Made by a program: the position numbers and the translations under genes
Shown here: positions 7,583 through 17,038 of the stretch, piece by piece
How the letters are laid out: the number at the start of each line of letters is the position of its first letter
Position numbering within the stretch: the stretch's first letter is position 1
From: Streptomyces sp. AV19
GTDB lineage: Bacteria; Actinomycetota; Actinomycetes; Streptomycetales; Streptomycetaceae
Direction of reading: 5' to 3'
DNA length: 41,060 bases
NCBI RefSeq assembly: GCF_015999245.1
Contig: NZ_JAEAMR010000007.1
Coordinates: 67,646 to 108,705, forward strand
Notes under the pieces: model-generated
What the model saw: only the letters and a program-made list of their open reading frames with translations
Database searches by the model: none
What the model was told of the DNA's origin: nothing

Positions 7583-8986
7583 TCAGGCGGGTTTGCAGAT
7601 GTGGTCGAGGAGGTTGGCCGTGGCCCGCTGGACGCGGGCGTCCGCGTGGCCCGGCCGGTCCAGGGCGGGGGCCCAGGCGGAGGTGCCGGCGGCGAAGACC
7701 AGGGCGCCGCTCGGGGCCCGGTACAGCGATGTCTCCTGGTGGCGGCGGACGCCCTTGGCGTCCCGGTACGGCGAGTGGGCGAGGAGGATGCGCTCGGTGT
7801 GCGCGGGGAGGGCGGTGCGCGGGTGGTAGCGGTCGGCGGCGCCCGCGACGAGGCCGGGGAGCTCCTCCCCCTCGGCGGCGCCGGTGCCCTCCCACAGCCA
7901 GTGGCCGGCGTTGCGGACGACGAGGGGGGCGGGCGCGGGGACGGGACCCGCGTACTGGATGCCCAGCAGCTGTTGCTCGGGGGCGGTGTCGCGCCAGCGC
8001 GCGGAGCGGCCGGCGCCGCGGTACTTGCGGCAGGTCAGCAGCCGGTCCGGGCCGGCCGGCGAGGGGGCCGTCGTCACCTGCCAGTGGAGGGTGTCGGCGC
8101 CGAGGAAGACCAGGGACGTGCCGGCGTCGCGGGCGGCCTCGGCGGCGCGGCGCAGGGGCGCGGTCCAGTACGGGGCGGGGCCGGGGAAGACCAGGCCGCG
8201 GTGGCGGGCCGGGTCCACGCGGCCCGCGTGCAGGTCGGTGGCGTGGGCGTAGCCGAGGTCGTAGCCGTGGCGCTCGGCCCAGCGGATGACGTCGTAGGCG
8301 TGCCCGATGTCGGGCGGCAGGCCCGTGCCCGCGTAGGGGCGGTCGGCGCAGACGGTGACCGCCGCGTCCTCCTCGCCGAGCAGCCGACCGTGCTCGTCCC
8401 AGGCGCGGTGCAGGCCGGCGCCCGTACGGCCGTCCTCGGGGTAGAGGTTGTGCGCCTGCCAGCCGAGGTCGGGCAGGACGAGCAGCAGGTCGGCGGGGGC
8501 CGCGTCGCGGACGGTGAAGGGGACGTGGGAGCGGTCGCCGTCGTCGGTGGCCAGGACGGCGACGTAGGCGCCGGGCGGCCAGTGGGCGGGGACGGGCAGG
8601 CGCCAGGAGAGCCACCAGTGGTGGCAGGAGACGGCGCGGTCCGCGACGAGCGGCGGCGGCTGGACGGTACCGGCCAGCCGCGGGCTCCCGGCCACCTTGG
8701 CGGCGCCGTGGCCCGCGTAGTGGCCGATGCGGTGGACGGTCACGGTGAAGGGGCGCGGGGGCTCGACGGTGACGCGGAAGTCCACCGTCTCGCCGGGGAC
8801 GACGGAGGGCTGCGAGGTGAAGCCGCGGATGGGGCGGCGGACGTCGTCGACCGCGTACCAGGGCGCGGCATCGGAGGGCGCGGCGTCGGAAGTCGCGGCG
8901 TCGGAGGTACGCAGCCAGGGCAGCGGGGCCGTGCGGAAGGGGTCGGTCGCGGCGTGCGCGAGCGCACCGGACTCCCAGCCGTCCAC
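7583..8986 (-). CDS. N,N-dimethylformamidase beta-subunit-like protein
   Basis: A 467-residue protein with no signal peptide or membrane helix that I can see. It resembles the large-subunit C-terminal domain of dimethylformamidase: a β-rich N-terminal part ([21 protein letters not shown]), a central [21 protein letters not shown] segment, then [15 protein letters not shown] and [17 protein letters not shown], typical of the family in actinobacteria. The true substrate in Streptomyces is unknown to me. GTG 8986 has GGGGAG six bases upstream. It starts 29 bp after the stop of the M48-like gene, so the two are probably co-transcribed, perhaps on into purC. The short duplicated [11 protein letters not shown] near the N-terminus looks like slippage. 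Confidence 0.7.
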   Translation of the reverse strand: MDGWESGALAHAATDPFRTAPLPWLRTSDAATSDAAPSDAAPWYAVDDVRRPIRGFTSQPSVVPGETVDFRVTVEPPRPFTVTVHRIGHYAGHGAAKVAGSPRLAGTVQPPPLVADRAVSCHHWWLSWRLPVPAHWPPGAYVAVLATDDGDRSHVPFTVRDAAPADLLLVLPDLGWQAHNLYPEDGRTGAGLHRAWDEHGRLLGEEDAAVTVCADRPYAGTGLPPDIGHAYDVIRWAERHGYDLGYAHATDLHAGRVDPARHRGLVFPGPAPYWTAPLRRAAEAARDAGTSLVFLGADTLHWQVTTAPSPAGPDRLLTCRKYRGAGRSARWRDTAPEQQLLGIQYAGPVPAPAPLVVRNAGHWLWEGTGAAEGEELPGLVAGAADRYHPRTALPAHTERILLAHSPYRDAKGVRRHQETSLYRAPSGALVFAAGTSAWAPALDRPGHADARVQRATANLLDHICKPA

Positions 8987-9015
8987 TCCTGGCTCCCCTC
9001 CCCCGGCCGCCGCGC

Positions 9016-10728
9016 TCAGCCGAGCCGGACGGGCTTCTCCGGACGCACGCCGACCTCGCCGAGCCAGGCGCGCAGCGGCTCGCCGTCCCCGTCCTCGACG
9101 AGGCTGAGCACCGTGCGGGCCAGGTCGGCGCGGCGCGCGCCACCGACCAGCAGGGCCGGGCCGTCCAGCCAGTCGAGGCCGGGGACGGCGCCCGCGGTGT
9201 CCACGGCGGCGCAGCAGATCATGGCCGTGACGTGGTCGGTGAGCAACTCGCGGTCACTGCGCGGCGGCTGGAGGGGGAACAGCGGGACGAGCCCGTCGAA
9301 CCGCGGCCCCTCGGCGCCGCGCGCGACGAGCGCGCCCCGGCCGCCGGACGCGCGGGCGTCGGCCGCGCGGTGGCCCGCCTCGCGGGCCAGCTCGGCGCTG
9401 AGCCGGGCCCCCAGCCGCTCGCCGGCGCCCGGGCCGGCCGGGCCGGTGAGGCGGTCGAGGACGCGGGCGACCGTGGGCGGGGCGGGGGTGCCGTCCGCGA
9501 CGGGCACCGCGTCGGCGGGGCAGGCGGTGAGGTCGTCGAGGACGTCCTCCAAGACGCGGTGCAGCCGGGCCGCCTCCAGGCGCCACTTGCGGTCCACGAC
9601 CTCCTCCGGGTACTGGCTCCAGCTGACCGGGGTCCAGCCGGGGCCGGGCCTGTCCGGGCCGCCGTGGAAGAGGCGGGCGGCCAGCAGGGACGCGGCCTCG
9701 TCTATGACGCCGGGCTCTTCCAGCAGGTCGCAGGCGGGCCGTTCGCCCAGGCGGGAGGCGAAGCCCTCCGCGAGCCGGTCGCGGCGGGAGAGCTCGGTGA
9801 GCGCGGAGACCACGCCCGCGTCGAGCCGGGACGGCCAGCGGCCCATCCGCCAGGCGGGCAGGGCGACCCGGTTGAGCAGCCGGTCCCAGCCCGCGTAGGC
9901 GAGGCCGACCTGCTCCTGGGCGACGATCCGCAGGCCGTAGTCCACGGTCTGGGCGCGCTCGGAGGCGGCCGCGGCGACGCCGCGCTCCATCTCGGCGGCG
10001 TGGTCCCGGCAGGAGCGCAGCAGCAGTCGGGCCGTCCACCCGACGAAGGCCAGCAGCGGGCGGCCGGCGGCGACCGCCACGGCCGCGTCCAGGCCGCGGA
10101 CGAAGCGGCGGGCGGCGGCTATGTCCGGCTGCGCGGACGGGCCGGTGCCGGCGACGACCGGGGCCAGCAGGGCGCGCAGCTCGGCGACGCGCATCCACCA
10201 CAGGAACGGCGAGCCGATCACCAGCACCGGGGCGGCGGCGCGGCGGCCGTGCCCGGCCGGGCGGACGGGCCGGTGCGCGCGGTGCGCCCGGTCCTCCAGC
10301 CAGCTGTCGCAGTCCGGGGTGAGGGCTATGGCCGAGGGCGGCGGGACGTCGAGCCGGTCCGCCAGGTCGCGGACCAGGCGGTAGAGGTCGGGGGCGGTCT
10401 CCTCGGGGACCGGGACGGTGGGGCTGAGCGCCGGCCGGGCCCGGACGACCACCGCGGCCACGGCGGCGGCGAGCGCGAGGACGACGAGCGCGGCGGCGGT
10501 CACGGCCGGGCGGGCGGCGGCGACGGCGCTCCCGTCGGGGATCCGGCCGGTGAGCGAACCCGCGAGCAGCACCACGGCGACGGCCGCCGGCAGCAGGGCG
10601 ACGGCCAGCGCGGTGCTGCGGACGCGCAGCACGGCCAGGGCCCGGGTGCGCGCGGCGTGCGCGCCGGCTTCCGTACCTGCCGCACCTGCCGTGCCTGCCG
10701 TACTTGTCACGAGACCGATCACCCCCAT
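9016..10728 (-). CDS. Membrane protein resembling an M48 peptidase without HExxH
   Basis: 570 residues. Two hydrophobic helices lie near residues 38-58 and 74-96. The following region, [21 protein letters not shown] (starting near 114) and then [27 protein letters not shown], reads like the HtpX/M48 core (a helix, a strand, then DELRAVLAHELGH). Here the zinc motif is replaced by APVVAG (about 189-194), so proteolysis is unlikely. The C-terminal half is helical and not recognised. The ATG at 10728 is chosen because the first helix follows soon after; the open frame runs on to 10836. It lies 29 bp before the dimethylformamidase-like gene. The M48 link is my reading of motif spacing, not a database result. 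Confidence 0.55.
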   Translation of the reverse strand: MGVIGLVTSTAGTAGAAGTEAGAHAARTRALAVLRVRSTALAVALLPAAVAVVLLAGSLTGRIPDGSAVAAARPAVTAAALVVLALAAAVAAVVVRARPALSPTVPVPEETAPDLYRLVRDLADRLDVPPPSAIALTPDCDSWLEDRAHRAHRPVRPAGHGRRAAAPVLVIGSPFLWWMRVAELRALLAPVVAGTGPSAQPDIAAARRFVRGLDAAVAVAAGRPLLAFVGWTARLLLRSCRDHAAEMERGVAAAASERAQTVDYGLRIVAQEQVGLAYAGWDRLLNRVALPAWRMGRWPSRLDAGVVSALTELSRRDRLAEGFASRLGERPACDLLEEPGVIDEAASLLAARLFHGGPDRPGPGWTPVSWSQYPEEVVDRKWRLEAARLHRVLEDVLDDLTACPADAVPVADGTPAPPTVARVLDRLTGPAGPGAGERLGARLSAELAREAGHRAADARASGGRGALVARGAEGPRFDGLVPLFPLQPPRSDRELLTDHVTAMICCAAVDTAGAVPGLDWLDGPALLVGGARRADLARTVLSLVEDGDGEPLRAWLGEVGVRPEKPVRLG

Positions 10729-10991
10729 TGCCTGTCGTGCGCTGTGGGTCCGTTGTTCCGAGGAGCCGCGGCGGCCGGGAGGGGGCCGTCGTCGTCGCCT
10801 ACCACCCCACTGTGGCACCGGCCTCTGACATCGCAATGCCGGTGGGCCAGTTGCCGGACGCGGCGGTCGGCCTGCGCGGCACCCTAGTTGGGGCTGGGGC
10901 GTCCGTCAGCCGATTGGCCTAGCGCTCACTCGATGGAATGGCTTTCCGTCGAGCGGCCGCGCGAGGGTGGGGGAGGGGTTTTCTTTCCCCA

Positions 10992-11340
10992 CCCCGCCCT
11001 TTCACCGTTTCTTCCGGGCTCCGCCCGGGGGTGCCACCGCGCTCCGCGCGGCGAGCGGGGCTGCGCCCCCTGCACCCCTGTTCCGGGGGCTCCGCCCCGG
11101 ACACCGCAAAGCGGCTGCGCCGCTTTGTCCTCAAACTCCCCGGAGGGGGCAACCCCCAGACAGGCTGGATTCGGGGCTCCGCCCCGGGCCCCGTTATCGC
11201 GGCTCCGCCGCTCGTCCTCAAACGCCGGACGGGCTGAAGCGCGCCAGCCCGTCCGGCGTTTGAGGACGAGCGGCGGAGCCGCGATAACGGGGCCCGGGGG
11301 CCGGAAGAAATCCGGAAGAAACGGTGAATGGGCGGGGTGG
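10992..11340. repeat. Large intergenic palindrome with a 55-bp perfect stem
   Basis: This fills the gap between the M48-like gene start and purD. The left boundary is CCGCCCTTTCACCGTTTC and the right boundary is its inverse, GAAACGGTGAATGGGCGG. At the heart, 11182-11236 pairs perfectly with 11245-11299 around an 8-base loop. The left arm carries extra modules (GCTCCGCGCGG-type hairpins and CTCAAACTCCCCGGAGG). The right arm has a doubled CCGGAAGAAA. It could terminate purD transcription; the size far exceeds an ordinary terminator. The bases at 10729-10991 hold no gene I can support. Confidence 0.9.
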
Positions 11341-11357
11341 GGAAAGAAACCGCCCCC

Positions 11358-12632
11358 TCAGGACAGCCGCGCCGCGATGTCCGTCCGGTGGTGCGCCCCG
11401 TCCAGGTGGATGTGGGACACCGACTCGTACGCCCGGCCCCGCGCCTCCGCGATGTCCGTGCCCGTCGCCGTCACCGACAGGACGCGGCCGCCCGCGCTGA
11501 CGACGGCGCCCGACTCCGCCCTGGCCGTCCCCGCGTGCAGGACGTACGCGCCCTCCACCGCGTCCGCCTCCGCCAGGCCCTCGATCGCGTCGCCCATGCG
11601 CGGCGTGCCGGGGTAGTTGTGCGAGGCGACGACGACCGTCACGGCCGCGCCGTCGGACCAGCGCAGGGGCGGGAAGGACGCCAGCGTGCCGGTGGCCGCC
11701 GCGTGCAGCAGGCCGGCCAGGGGGGTCTTCAGCCGGGCCAGGACGACCTGCGTCTCGGGGTCGCCGAAGCGGGCGTTGAACTCGATCACGCGGACACCGC
11801 GCGAGGTGATCGCCAGTCCGGCGTAGAGCAGTCCGGAGAACGGCGTGCCACGGCGCCGCAGTTCGTCGACCGTGGGCTGCAGGACGGTCCGCAGGACCTC
11901 GTCCACCAGCTTGGGGTCGGCCCACGGCAGCGGCGAGTAGGCGCCCATGCCGCCGGTGTTGGGACCCTCGTCACCGTCGAGGGCGCGCTTGAAGTCCTGG
12001 GCGGGCTGGAGGGGGACGACCGTCTCGCCGTCGGTGACGGCGAAGAGCGAGACCTCGGGGCCGTCGAGGAACTCCTCGATGACGACCTTCCCCCATTGCC
12101 TGGACGGCATGGGAGGTACCCCCATGCAGTCGAGGGCGTGCGAGCGCGCCGCGGCGAGGTCGTCGGTGACGACGACGCCCTTGCCGGCCGCGAGCCCGTC
12201 GTCCTTGACGACGTAGGGCGCGCCGAACGCGTCGAGCGCCGCGTCGACCTCCTCCGGGGTGGCGCAGACGTAGCTGCGGGCGGTGGGGACGTTCGCGGAC
12301 GCCATCACGGACTTGGCGAACGCCTTGGACCCCTCCAGCCGGGCCGCCTCCGCGGACGGGCCGAAGGCGGGGATGCCGCGCGAGCGCACCGCGTCGGCGA
12401 CGCCGGCGACCAGCGGGGCCTCCGGGCCGACGACGACGAGGTCCGCGCCCAGGGCAGCGGCCAGATCCGCGACGGCGGCGCCGTCGAGGGCGTCGACGGG
12501 GTGCGCCTCGGCGACCTCGGCGATGCCGGCGTTGCCTGGGGCGCAGTGCAGCGCGGTGACGTCGGGGTCGAGGGACAGTGAGCGGCACAGGGCGTGTTCG
12601 CGGGCGCCGCCGCCGATGACGAGGACCTTCAC
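11358..12632 (-). CDS. purD: Phosphoribosylamine-glycine ligase
   Basis: A 424-residue ATP-grasp enzyme that joins phosphoribosylamine and glycine, the second step of purine synthesis. It opens with [15 protein letters not shown], then [14 protein letters not shown], the ATP-grasp [15 protein letters not shown], and [14 protein letters not shown]. The family signature [11 protein letters not shown] is present after VRVIEFNA. The GTG at 12632 gives the standard N-terminus. It stands alone, reading away from the SLATT-like gene, with a 274-bp divergent promoter region between them in which I could not define boxes. Downstream lies the 55-bp stem palindrome. Confidence 0.97.
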   Translation of the reverse strand: MKVLVIGGGAREHALCRSLSLDPDVTALHCAPGNAGIAEVAEAHPVDALDGAAVADLAAALGADLVVVGPEAPLVAGVADAVRSRGIPAFGPSAEAARLEGSKAFAKSVMASANVPTARSYVCATPEEVDAALDAFGAPYVVKDDGLAAGKGVVVTDDLAAARSHALDCMGVPPMPSRQWGKVVIEEFLDGPEVSLFAVTDGETVVPLQPAQDFKRALDGDEGPNTGGMGAYSPLPWADPKLVDEVLRTVLQPTVDELRRRGTPFSGLLYAGLAITSRGVRVIEFNARFGDPETQVVLARLKTPLAGLLHAAATGTLASFPPLRWSDGAAVTVVVASHNYPGTPRMGDAIEGLAEADAVEGAYVLHAGTARAESGAVVSAGGRVLSVTATGTDIAEARGRAYESVSHIHLDGAHHRTDIAARLS

Positions 12633-12906
12633 GGGGGTCACCCTATTGCCTTCCGGAACGATCAGTGCCGCCTGTCCCGGCTCTCCCACGATGCCCGTCA
12701 GACCTCGTCAGAACGTTTCGCCGCACGCGCACCGTCACGTCCACACAGGCCACCCACTCTTTCGGGTGAGGGCGAAAAGCGCCCCTATACCCGATTCCCA
12801 GGCACTTACGGGCGGCAAAGACCCGATCCGGCGCACAAGGCCAACCGTTCGGCGGTAGGAAAGGGGCGGTGACAGGGGTACTCGGCGGTGAAGAGGGAGT
12901 GCAGGG

Positions 12907-13638
12907 GTGAGCCAGCCTGAGATGCGGCCCGAGGGACTCCCCAAGGAGCAGGACGGGAAGCACCGGGGAGACCTGCGCGGCCGGACGTTCCCGCTGGGCG
13001 ACTGGGGTGAGCCGGCCCAGCGGCTGGACGAGCTGTACCGATGGGTGGAGAGCGGCGCGCTGTACCTGGCCGACTGGTATCTGGCGGACCGGGCGTGGAA
13101 GCGGCGCTGGGCCCGCATCCTGCGGGTGGCCGCCGCGGTGTTCACGGTCGTCGGCGCCGCGCTGCCGCTGCTGCAGCTGGCCGGGGCGCTGGACTCCGGC
13201 TCCACCTGGGCGTTCCTCGCCCTGCTGGGCACGGTGGCCTGCGTCGGCTGCGACCGCTACTTCGGGCTGACGACGGGCTGGATGCGGGCCGTCGCCACCG
13301 CGCAGGCGGTCCAACGGCGCCTGGAGGTCCTGCAGTTCGACTGGGCGTCGGAGTGCGTGCGCGAGGTGCTCGGCCCGACGGAGGGCACGGCGAGCGAGGC
13401 GGCCGAGCGCTGCCTGACGGTGCTGCGCCGCTTCTCGGAGGACGTCTCCGAGCTCGTCCGGGCCGAAACGGCCGACTGGATGGTGGAGTTCCGGGCCGGC
13501 CCGGCGCCGCTGCTGACACAGTCGCTGGTCGCCTGGGGCCCCCGGGGGGAGAACGGCACGGCCGTCGGCCGCTTCCCGATCCCGCCCGGCTCCCGCCCGA
13601 ACATGCCGCGCCAGCGCCCGCCGGAGTCGCCCCGCTGA
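12907..13638 (+). CDS. SLATT-like (DUF4231-type) two-helix membrane protein
   Basis: 243 residues. An N-terminal charged segment leads to LYRWVESGALYLADWYLADRAWKRRWAR, then two close hydrophobic helices (about residues 78-97 and 101-115) and a long helical cytoplasmic tail. This order (helix with conserved W-Y, arginine-rich patch, two membrane helices, helical tail) matches SLATT-type proteins, a family proposed to act as membrane effectors in nucleotide-signal conflict systems. No nucleotidyltransferase or SLOG partner is nearby, so a housekeeping role is equally possible. The GTG at 12907 follows GGGAGTGCAGGG. The Pro/Arg-rich C-terminus is probably disordered. Confidence 0.6.
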   Translation: MSQPEMRPEGLPKEQDGKHRGDLRGRTFPLGDWGEPAQRLDELYRWVESGALYLADWYLADRAWKRRWARILRVAAAVFTVVGAALPLLQLAGALDSGSTWAFLALLGTVACVGCDRYFGLTTGWMRAVATAQAVQRRLEVLQFDWASECVREVLGPTEGTASEAAERCLTVLRRFSEDVSELVRAETADWMVEFRAGPAPLLTQSLVAWGPRGENGTAVGRFPIPPGSRPNMPRQRPPESPR

Positions 13639-13697
13639 CCGGCGGCCCCGACGGGCCCCGTCCCGCCTCCCGGGGCCGGCGGACGGAGCCGGTCAGC
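13634..13697. terminator. Possible bidirectional terminator between converging genes
   Basis: GCTGACCGGC (13634-13643) is inverted as GCCGGTCAGC (13688-13697) and encloses a smaller GGCCCCGACGGGGC-like hairpin. It begins over the stop codon of the SLATT-like gene and lies between two genes that point toward each other. There is no T run. Confidence 0.45.
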
Positions 13698-13793
13698 CGG
13701 CGAAGGCGTCCTCGGCCGGCATCAGCCCTCGCCGGAAAAGCGGCCTGCCAGGGCGGCGCTCCCGGCGGGCAGGCCCGGCCCGAGGGTCCCGCA

Positions 13794-13841
13794 CAGCTGA
13801 AGACGATCCACAGCTGAAGACGCCCCTCAGCTGAAGACGAT
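13794..13841. repeat. Threefold copy of a gene end including its stop codon
   Basis: CAGCTGAAGACGAT at 13828-13841 encodes the last residues and the stop (IVFS-stop) of the minus-strand gene. It recurs at 13794-13807, and in shorter form at 13811-13822. The copies lie just after the stop, so they keep the TGA but are not translated. Confidence 0.85.
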
Positions 13842-14477
13842 CATCGACCCCTGCCCCAGGCTCCGGGTGGCCGCCGCGTGCAGGCCCAGCCACACGTGCC
13901 GCTCCCGGGCGAACGGGCTGTCGTCCGCCGGTCCGGGCACGGCCCGCTCGTCCAGCGTCGTGGGCCGGTCCGGAGCGGCCGGCGTCTCGGGCGGGTTGTC
14001 CGGATCGATGCCCAGCACCGGGGCCACGGCCCGCAGTTCGCGCAGCAGCCCGTGGCTGGACCCCAAGGGGCCGCCTCCGTCGAGGAGTTCGTCGTTGGTG
14101 AGCGGGTGGGCGAAGTCCACCGGGACGTACGCGCCCGCGTGGTCGTAGTGCCAGACCAGGTGCGACTGCTGGGCGGTGGCCTCGAACATCTCCAGCAACT
14201 GCTCGTAGTCGCCGCCGAGTTCGTCCACGGGGGTGACGGACAGTCCGCACAGGTTCAGCAGGTGGGCGCGGCGCAGGAAGTGGAGCGCGTCGTAGTCGAA
14301 GCCCGCGACGGGGGCCACGTCCCCGGACAGGCCCGGCATGTAGCCGAAGACGGGGACGGGCGGCAGCCCCGCCTCGCCGAGCGCCTTGTCGTAGACGGCG
14401 ATCTCCTCGGCGAACGGGTTGTCGGGGCTGTGGCACAGCACGTCGACCAGGGGGACAAGCCAGAGGTCACAGGCCAC
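13827..14477 (-). CDS. Conserved protein of unknown function
   Basis: 216 residues, no membrane helix or signal peptide. It starts MACDLWLVPLVDVLCHSPDNPF and contains many aromatic and acidic residues (GFDYDALHFLRRAHLLNLCGL, QQSHLVWHYDHAGAYVPVDFAHPL), ending RHVWLGLHAAATRSLGQGSMIVFS. I believe similar proteins occur across Streptomyces but know of no assigned function. Good codon bias and a GTG start in a normal setting show it is a real gene. It is a single gene converging on the SLATT-like gene. Its 3' end is repeated just downstream. Confidence 0.8.
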   Translation of the reverse strand: MACDLWLVPLVDVLCHSPDNPFAEEIAVYDKALGEAGLPPVPVFGYMPGLSGDVAPVAGFDYDALHFLRRAHLLNLCGLSVTPVDELGGDYEQLLEMFEATAQQSHLVWHYDHAGAYVPVDFAHPLTNDELLDGGGPLGSSHGLLRELRAVAPVLGIDPDNPPETPAAPDRPTTLDERAVPGPADDSPFARERHVWLGLHAAATRSLGQGSMIVFS

Positions 14478-14637
14478 GTGAGCTCACTCTCGTATTCGCC
14501 TTCAGTGCGATGGTCGGGCCAGAGTAGTGCCGCTCAGCGGGTTGTCACACAGGGCGGACGGACAGGGACGACCGGATTCCGCCGCGCTCTTCGGGCCGTG
14601 GGGCCGTCAGGACGTCACGCCGCGATCCCTCGGGACG

Positions 14638-15309
14638 TCACGCCGTCAGGGACTTGATGAGCGTCATCGCGTGGGTGTTGTAGCCGGTGACGATGCGCTG
14701 CACGGCCACCGCCTCCCGGCGGGCCAGCGCGTCCACCATCTCGGTGTGCCCGCACCACAGCCGTCCGCGCAGATCGGCGACCCGGCGCAGCAGCGGCACC
14801 ATGAAGACCCAGCACTGCACCCGCACCCGGTCCAGGAAGTCGGAGATGTAGGGGTTGCCGACCAGGGCCGCGAACTCGCGCCAGAAGCGCAGGTCGTAGC
14901 CGATGAGGATGTCGAGGTCGCCGGCGGTCGCGGCGCGCGCGGCCTCCTCGGCGCGGCGCCGCACGGAGGCCAGGACGGCCGGGGTGGCGGCGATCATCGC
15001 CTGCTCGGTGGCGTGCCGGAACATGCCCTCCAGCATCATCGTGCGAGCCTCGACCATGTCCAGGAAGTCGGCGTACGAGAACTCCCGCACCCGGTAGCCC
15101 CGGTGCAGCTCGACGTCGAGGAGCCCCTGCGAGCACAGGTCGAGGAGCGCCTCGCGGACGGGGGTGGCCGAGACGCCGTAGCTCTCGGCGATCTCCTTGA
15201 CGGTGAACTGCCGCCCAGCAGGGAGCCGGCCCGCGATGACTTCCTCGCGCAGGGCGTCGGCGATCTGTGAGCGCAGCGTCGTGCGCTTGACAGCGTCGCT
15301 GCCGGGCAT
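14638..15309 (-). CDS. GntR-family regulator, FCD (FadR) type
   Basis: A 223-residue repressor. The N-terminal winged helix reads SQIADALREEVIAGRLPAGRQFTVKEIAESYGVSATPVREALLDLCSQGLLDV, a textbook GntR signature. The C-terminal all-helical FCD domain follows from about residue 80 and carries metal- or ligand-site style residues (R and D in IGYDLRFWREFA, H in GHTEMVDAL, N-T-H in TGYNTHAMTL). It is transcribed in the same direction as the upstream aminotransferase gene, with a hairpin between. It is a natural candidate to control that aminotransferase; the ligand is unknown. Confidence 0.95.
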   Translation of the reverse strand: MPGSDAVKRTTLRSQIADALREEVIAGRLPAGRQFTVKEIAESYGVSATPVREALLDLCSQGLLDVELHRGYRVREFSYADFLDMVEARTMMLEGMFRHATEQAMIAATPAVLASVRRRAEEAARAATAGDLDILIGYDLRFWREFAALVGNPYISDFLDRVRVQCWVFMVPLLRRVADLRGRLWCGHTEMVDALARREAVAVQRIVTGYNTHAMTLIKSLTA

Positions 15310-15351
15310 GGTTGTCCGTCTCCCCTTCCGTGACCGCGCGCCCGCGCGCGA

Positions 15352-15383
15352 ACGGCCCTCGCAACAAGATAGGCGAGGGCCGT
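15352..15383 (-). terminator. Hairpin between the aminotransferase and GntR genes
   Basis: ACGGCCCTCGC (15352-15362) pairs with GCGAGGGCCGT (15373-15383) around a 10-base loop. It lies 17 bp after the aminotransferase stop in its reading direction. It fits an intrinsic terminator of the GC-stem, no-U-tract kind common in Streptomyces. Confidence 0.7.
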
Positions 15384-15399
15384 CGGGGAGCGTACCGGG

Positions 15400-16755
15400 T
15401 CAGACGGTGTGGGCGTCAGCCACCGTCAGTGCCTCGTCCAGCAGAGCGAGCCCGTCCTTGGCCTCGGAGTCGCCGATCGTGCACGGCGGGACGACGTGGA
15501 TCCGGTTCATGTTCACGAACGGCCACAGGCCCGAGGCACGGCAGGCCGCGGCCACGGCGGCCATGGGGGCGTTGGCCTCGCCCGTGGCGTTGTAGGGCAC
15601 CAGCGGCTCACGGGTGGCGCGGTCGCGCACCAGCTCCACCGCCCAGAAGACGCCGGTGCCGCGCACCTCGCCGACCGAGGGGTGGCGCGCGGCGAGCTCG
15701 CGCAGCCCGGGCCCGAGGACCTCCTCGCCGATCCGGGCGGCGTTCTCCACGATGCCCTCCTCGGCCATCGCGTTGATCGTCGCCACCGCCGAGGCGCAGG
15801 CCAGCGGATGGCCGGAATAGGTCAGTCCGCCCGGGTAGGGGCGCTTCTCGAAGGTCGCGGCGATCTCGTCGGAAATGGCCACGCCACCGAGCGGGACGTA
15901 ACCGGAGTTGACGCCCTTGGCGAAGGTCATCAGGTCCGGGACCACGCCCCAGTGGTCGGCGGCGAACCAGCGGCCCGTCCGGCCGAAGCCCGCCATGACT
16001 TCGTCGAGGACGAGGACGATGCCGTACTTGTCGCAGATCTCGCGCACCCCGGCGAGGTAGCCGGGCGGCGGGACCATGATGCCGGCGGTACCGGGCACGG
16101 TCTCCAGGACGATCGCGGCCACCGTCGCCGGTCCCTCGAAGACGACGGTGTCCTCCAGGTGCCGGAGCGCTCGTTCGCACTCCTGCTCCTCGGTCTCCGC
16201 GTGGAACGGCGAGCGGTAGAGGAACGGCCCCCAGAAGTGGACGACGCCGGCGGCACCGCTGTCGGACGGCCAGCGGCGCGGGTCCCCGGTGAGGTGGATC
16301 GCGGCGGCGGTGGCGCCGTGGTACGAGCGGTAGGCGCTGAACACCTTGGGGCGCCCGGTGTGCAGCCGGGCCATCCGGACGGCGTTCTCGACCGCTTCCG
16401 CGCCGCCGTTGGTGAAGAAGATCCTGTTCAGGTCGCCGGGGGTCCGCCCGGCGATGAGCCGGGCCGCCTCGGAACGCGCCTCCACGGCGAAGCCCGGCGC
16501 GAACGTGCACAGCCGCGCCGCCTGTTCCTGGATCGCCGCGACCACCCTGGGGTGTTGGTGGCCGATGTTGGTGTTGACGAGCTGGGAGGAGAAGTCGAGG
16601 TAGCGGTTGCCGTCGAAGTCCCAGAAGTAGGAGCCCTCGGCGCCCGCGACGGCCAGCGGGTCGATGAGGCCCTGGGCGGACCAGGAGTGGAAGACGTGCG
16701 CGCGGTCGGCGGCCTTGACGGCGGCACCGAGGGCGGGGTCGGGCAGCGTGCTCAC
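15400..16755 (-). CDS. Class III PLP-dependent aminotransferase
   Basis: A 451-residue cytoplasmic enzyme of the omega-amino-acid:pyruvate group. Motifs run in order: [16 protein letters not shown] near the N-terminus, NTNIGHQHP, the cofactor-binding [32 protein letters not shown], the conserved Asp in [14 protein letters not shown], and the Schiff-base Lys in [16 protein letters not shown]. The GTG at 16755 (STLPDP) has GAGG eight bases upstream; the open frame extends to 16881 without a usable signal. The neighbouring GntR gene suggests control by an amine or amino-acid substrate. I cannot tell β-alanine, taurine or diamine use from sequence. Confidence 0.92.
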   Translation of the reverse strand: MSTLPDPALGAAVKAADRAHVFHSWSAQGLIDPLAVAGAEGSYFWDFDGNRYLDFSSQLVNTNIGHQHPRVVAAIQEQAARLCTFAPGFAVEARSEAARLIAGRTPGDLNRIFFTNGGAEAVENAVRMARLHTGRPKVFSAYRSYHGATAAAIHLTGDPRRWPSDSGAAGVVHFWGPFLYRSPFHAETEEQECERALRHLEDTVVFEGPATVAAIVLETVPGTAGIMVPPPGYLAGVREICDKYGIVLVLDEVMAGFGRTGRWFAADHWGVVPDLMTFAKGVNSGYVPLGGVAISDEIAATFEKRPYPGGLTYSGHPLACASAVATINAMAEEGIVENAARIGEEVLGPGLRELAARHPSVGEVRGTGVFWAVELVRDRATREPLVPYNATGEANAPMAAVAAACRASGLWPFVNMNRIHVVPPCTIGDSEAKDGLALLDEALTVADAHTV

Positions 16756-16826
16756 GGGCGTGACCTCGGGGTGCTCGGCGGGCTCGGGCTGTTCCGCGCA
16801 GCCTACGGCCGCCGTGCGGCCCGCGG

Positions 16827-16896
16827 CACCGGCACAGTGTCCGGGACCGGCCGCGGATACCGGCACTGTGCCGGTGTCCACGGCCGCCGGTCCCGG
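16827..16896. promoter_or_regulatory. Two interleaved inverted repeats upstream of the aminotransferase
   Basis: CACCGGCACAGTG (16827-16839) is inverted at 16864-16876, and CCGGGACCGGC (16841-16851) is inverted at 16886-16896, so the arms interlock as A-B-A'-B'. Within them, CCGGCACTGTGCCGG at 16860-16874 is itself an odd palindrome, and 16829-16844 is a near copy. Such paired palindromes suggest operator sites in the divergent region between the aminotransferase and csp genes. The regulator is unknown. Confidence 0.6.
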
Positions 16897-17038
16897 CCCG
16901 CGAATCGCCGTACGGGAAATAACGGTTCGCCCGGGTCACGCGTGCTACGTTCGTCGCCAGTTGCGCCTGATGGTCTGTGACCTCGGGCGCTCTTCTCTTT
17001 CGGGGCACCTCCCCACACCGCTCTATCGAGGAGTCATC

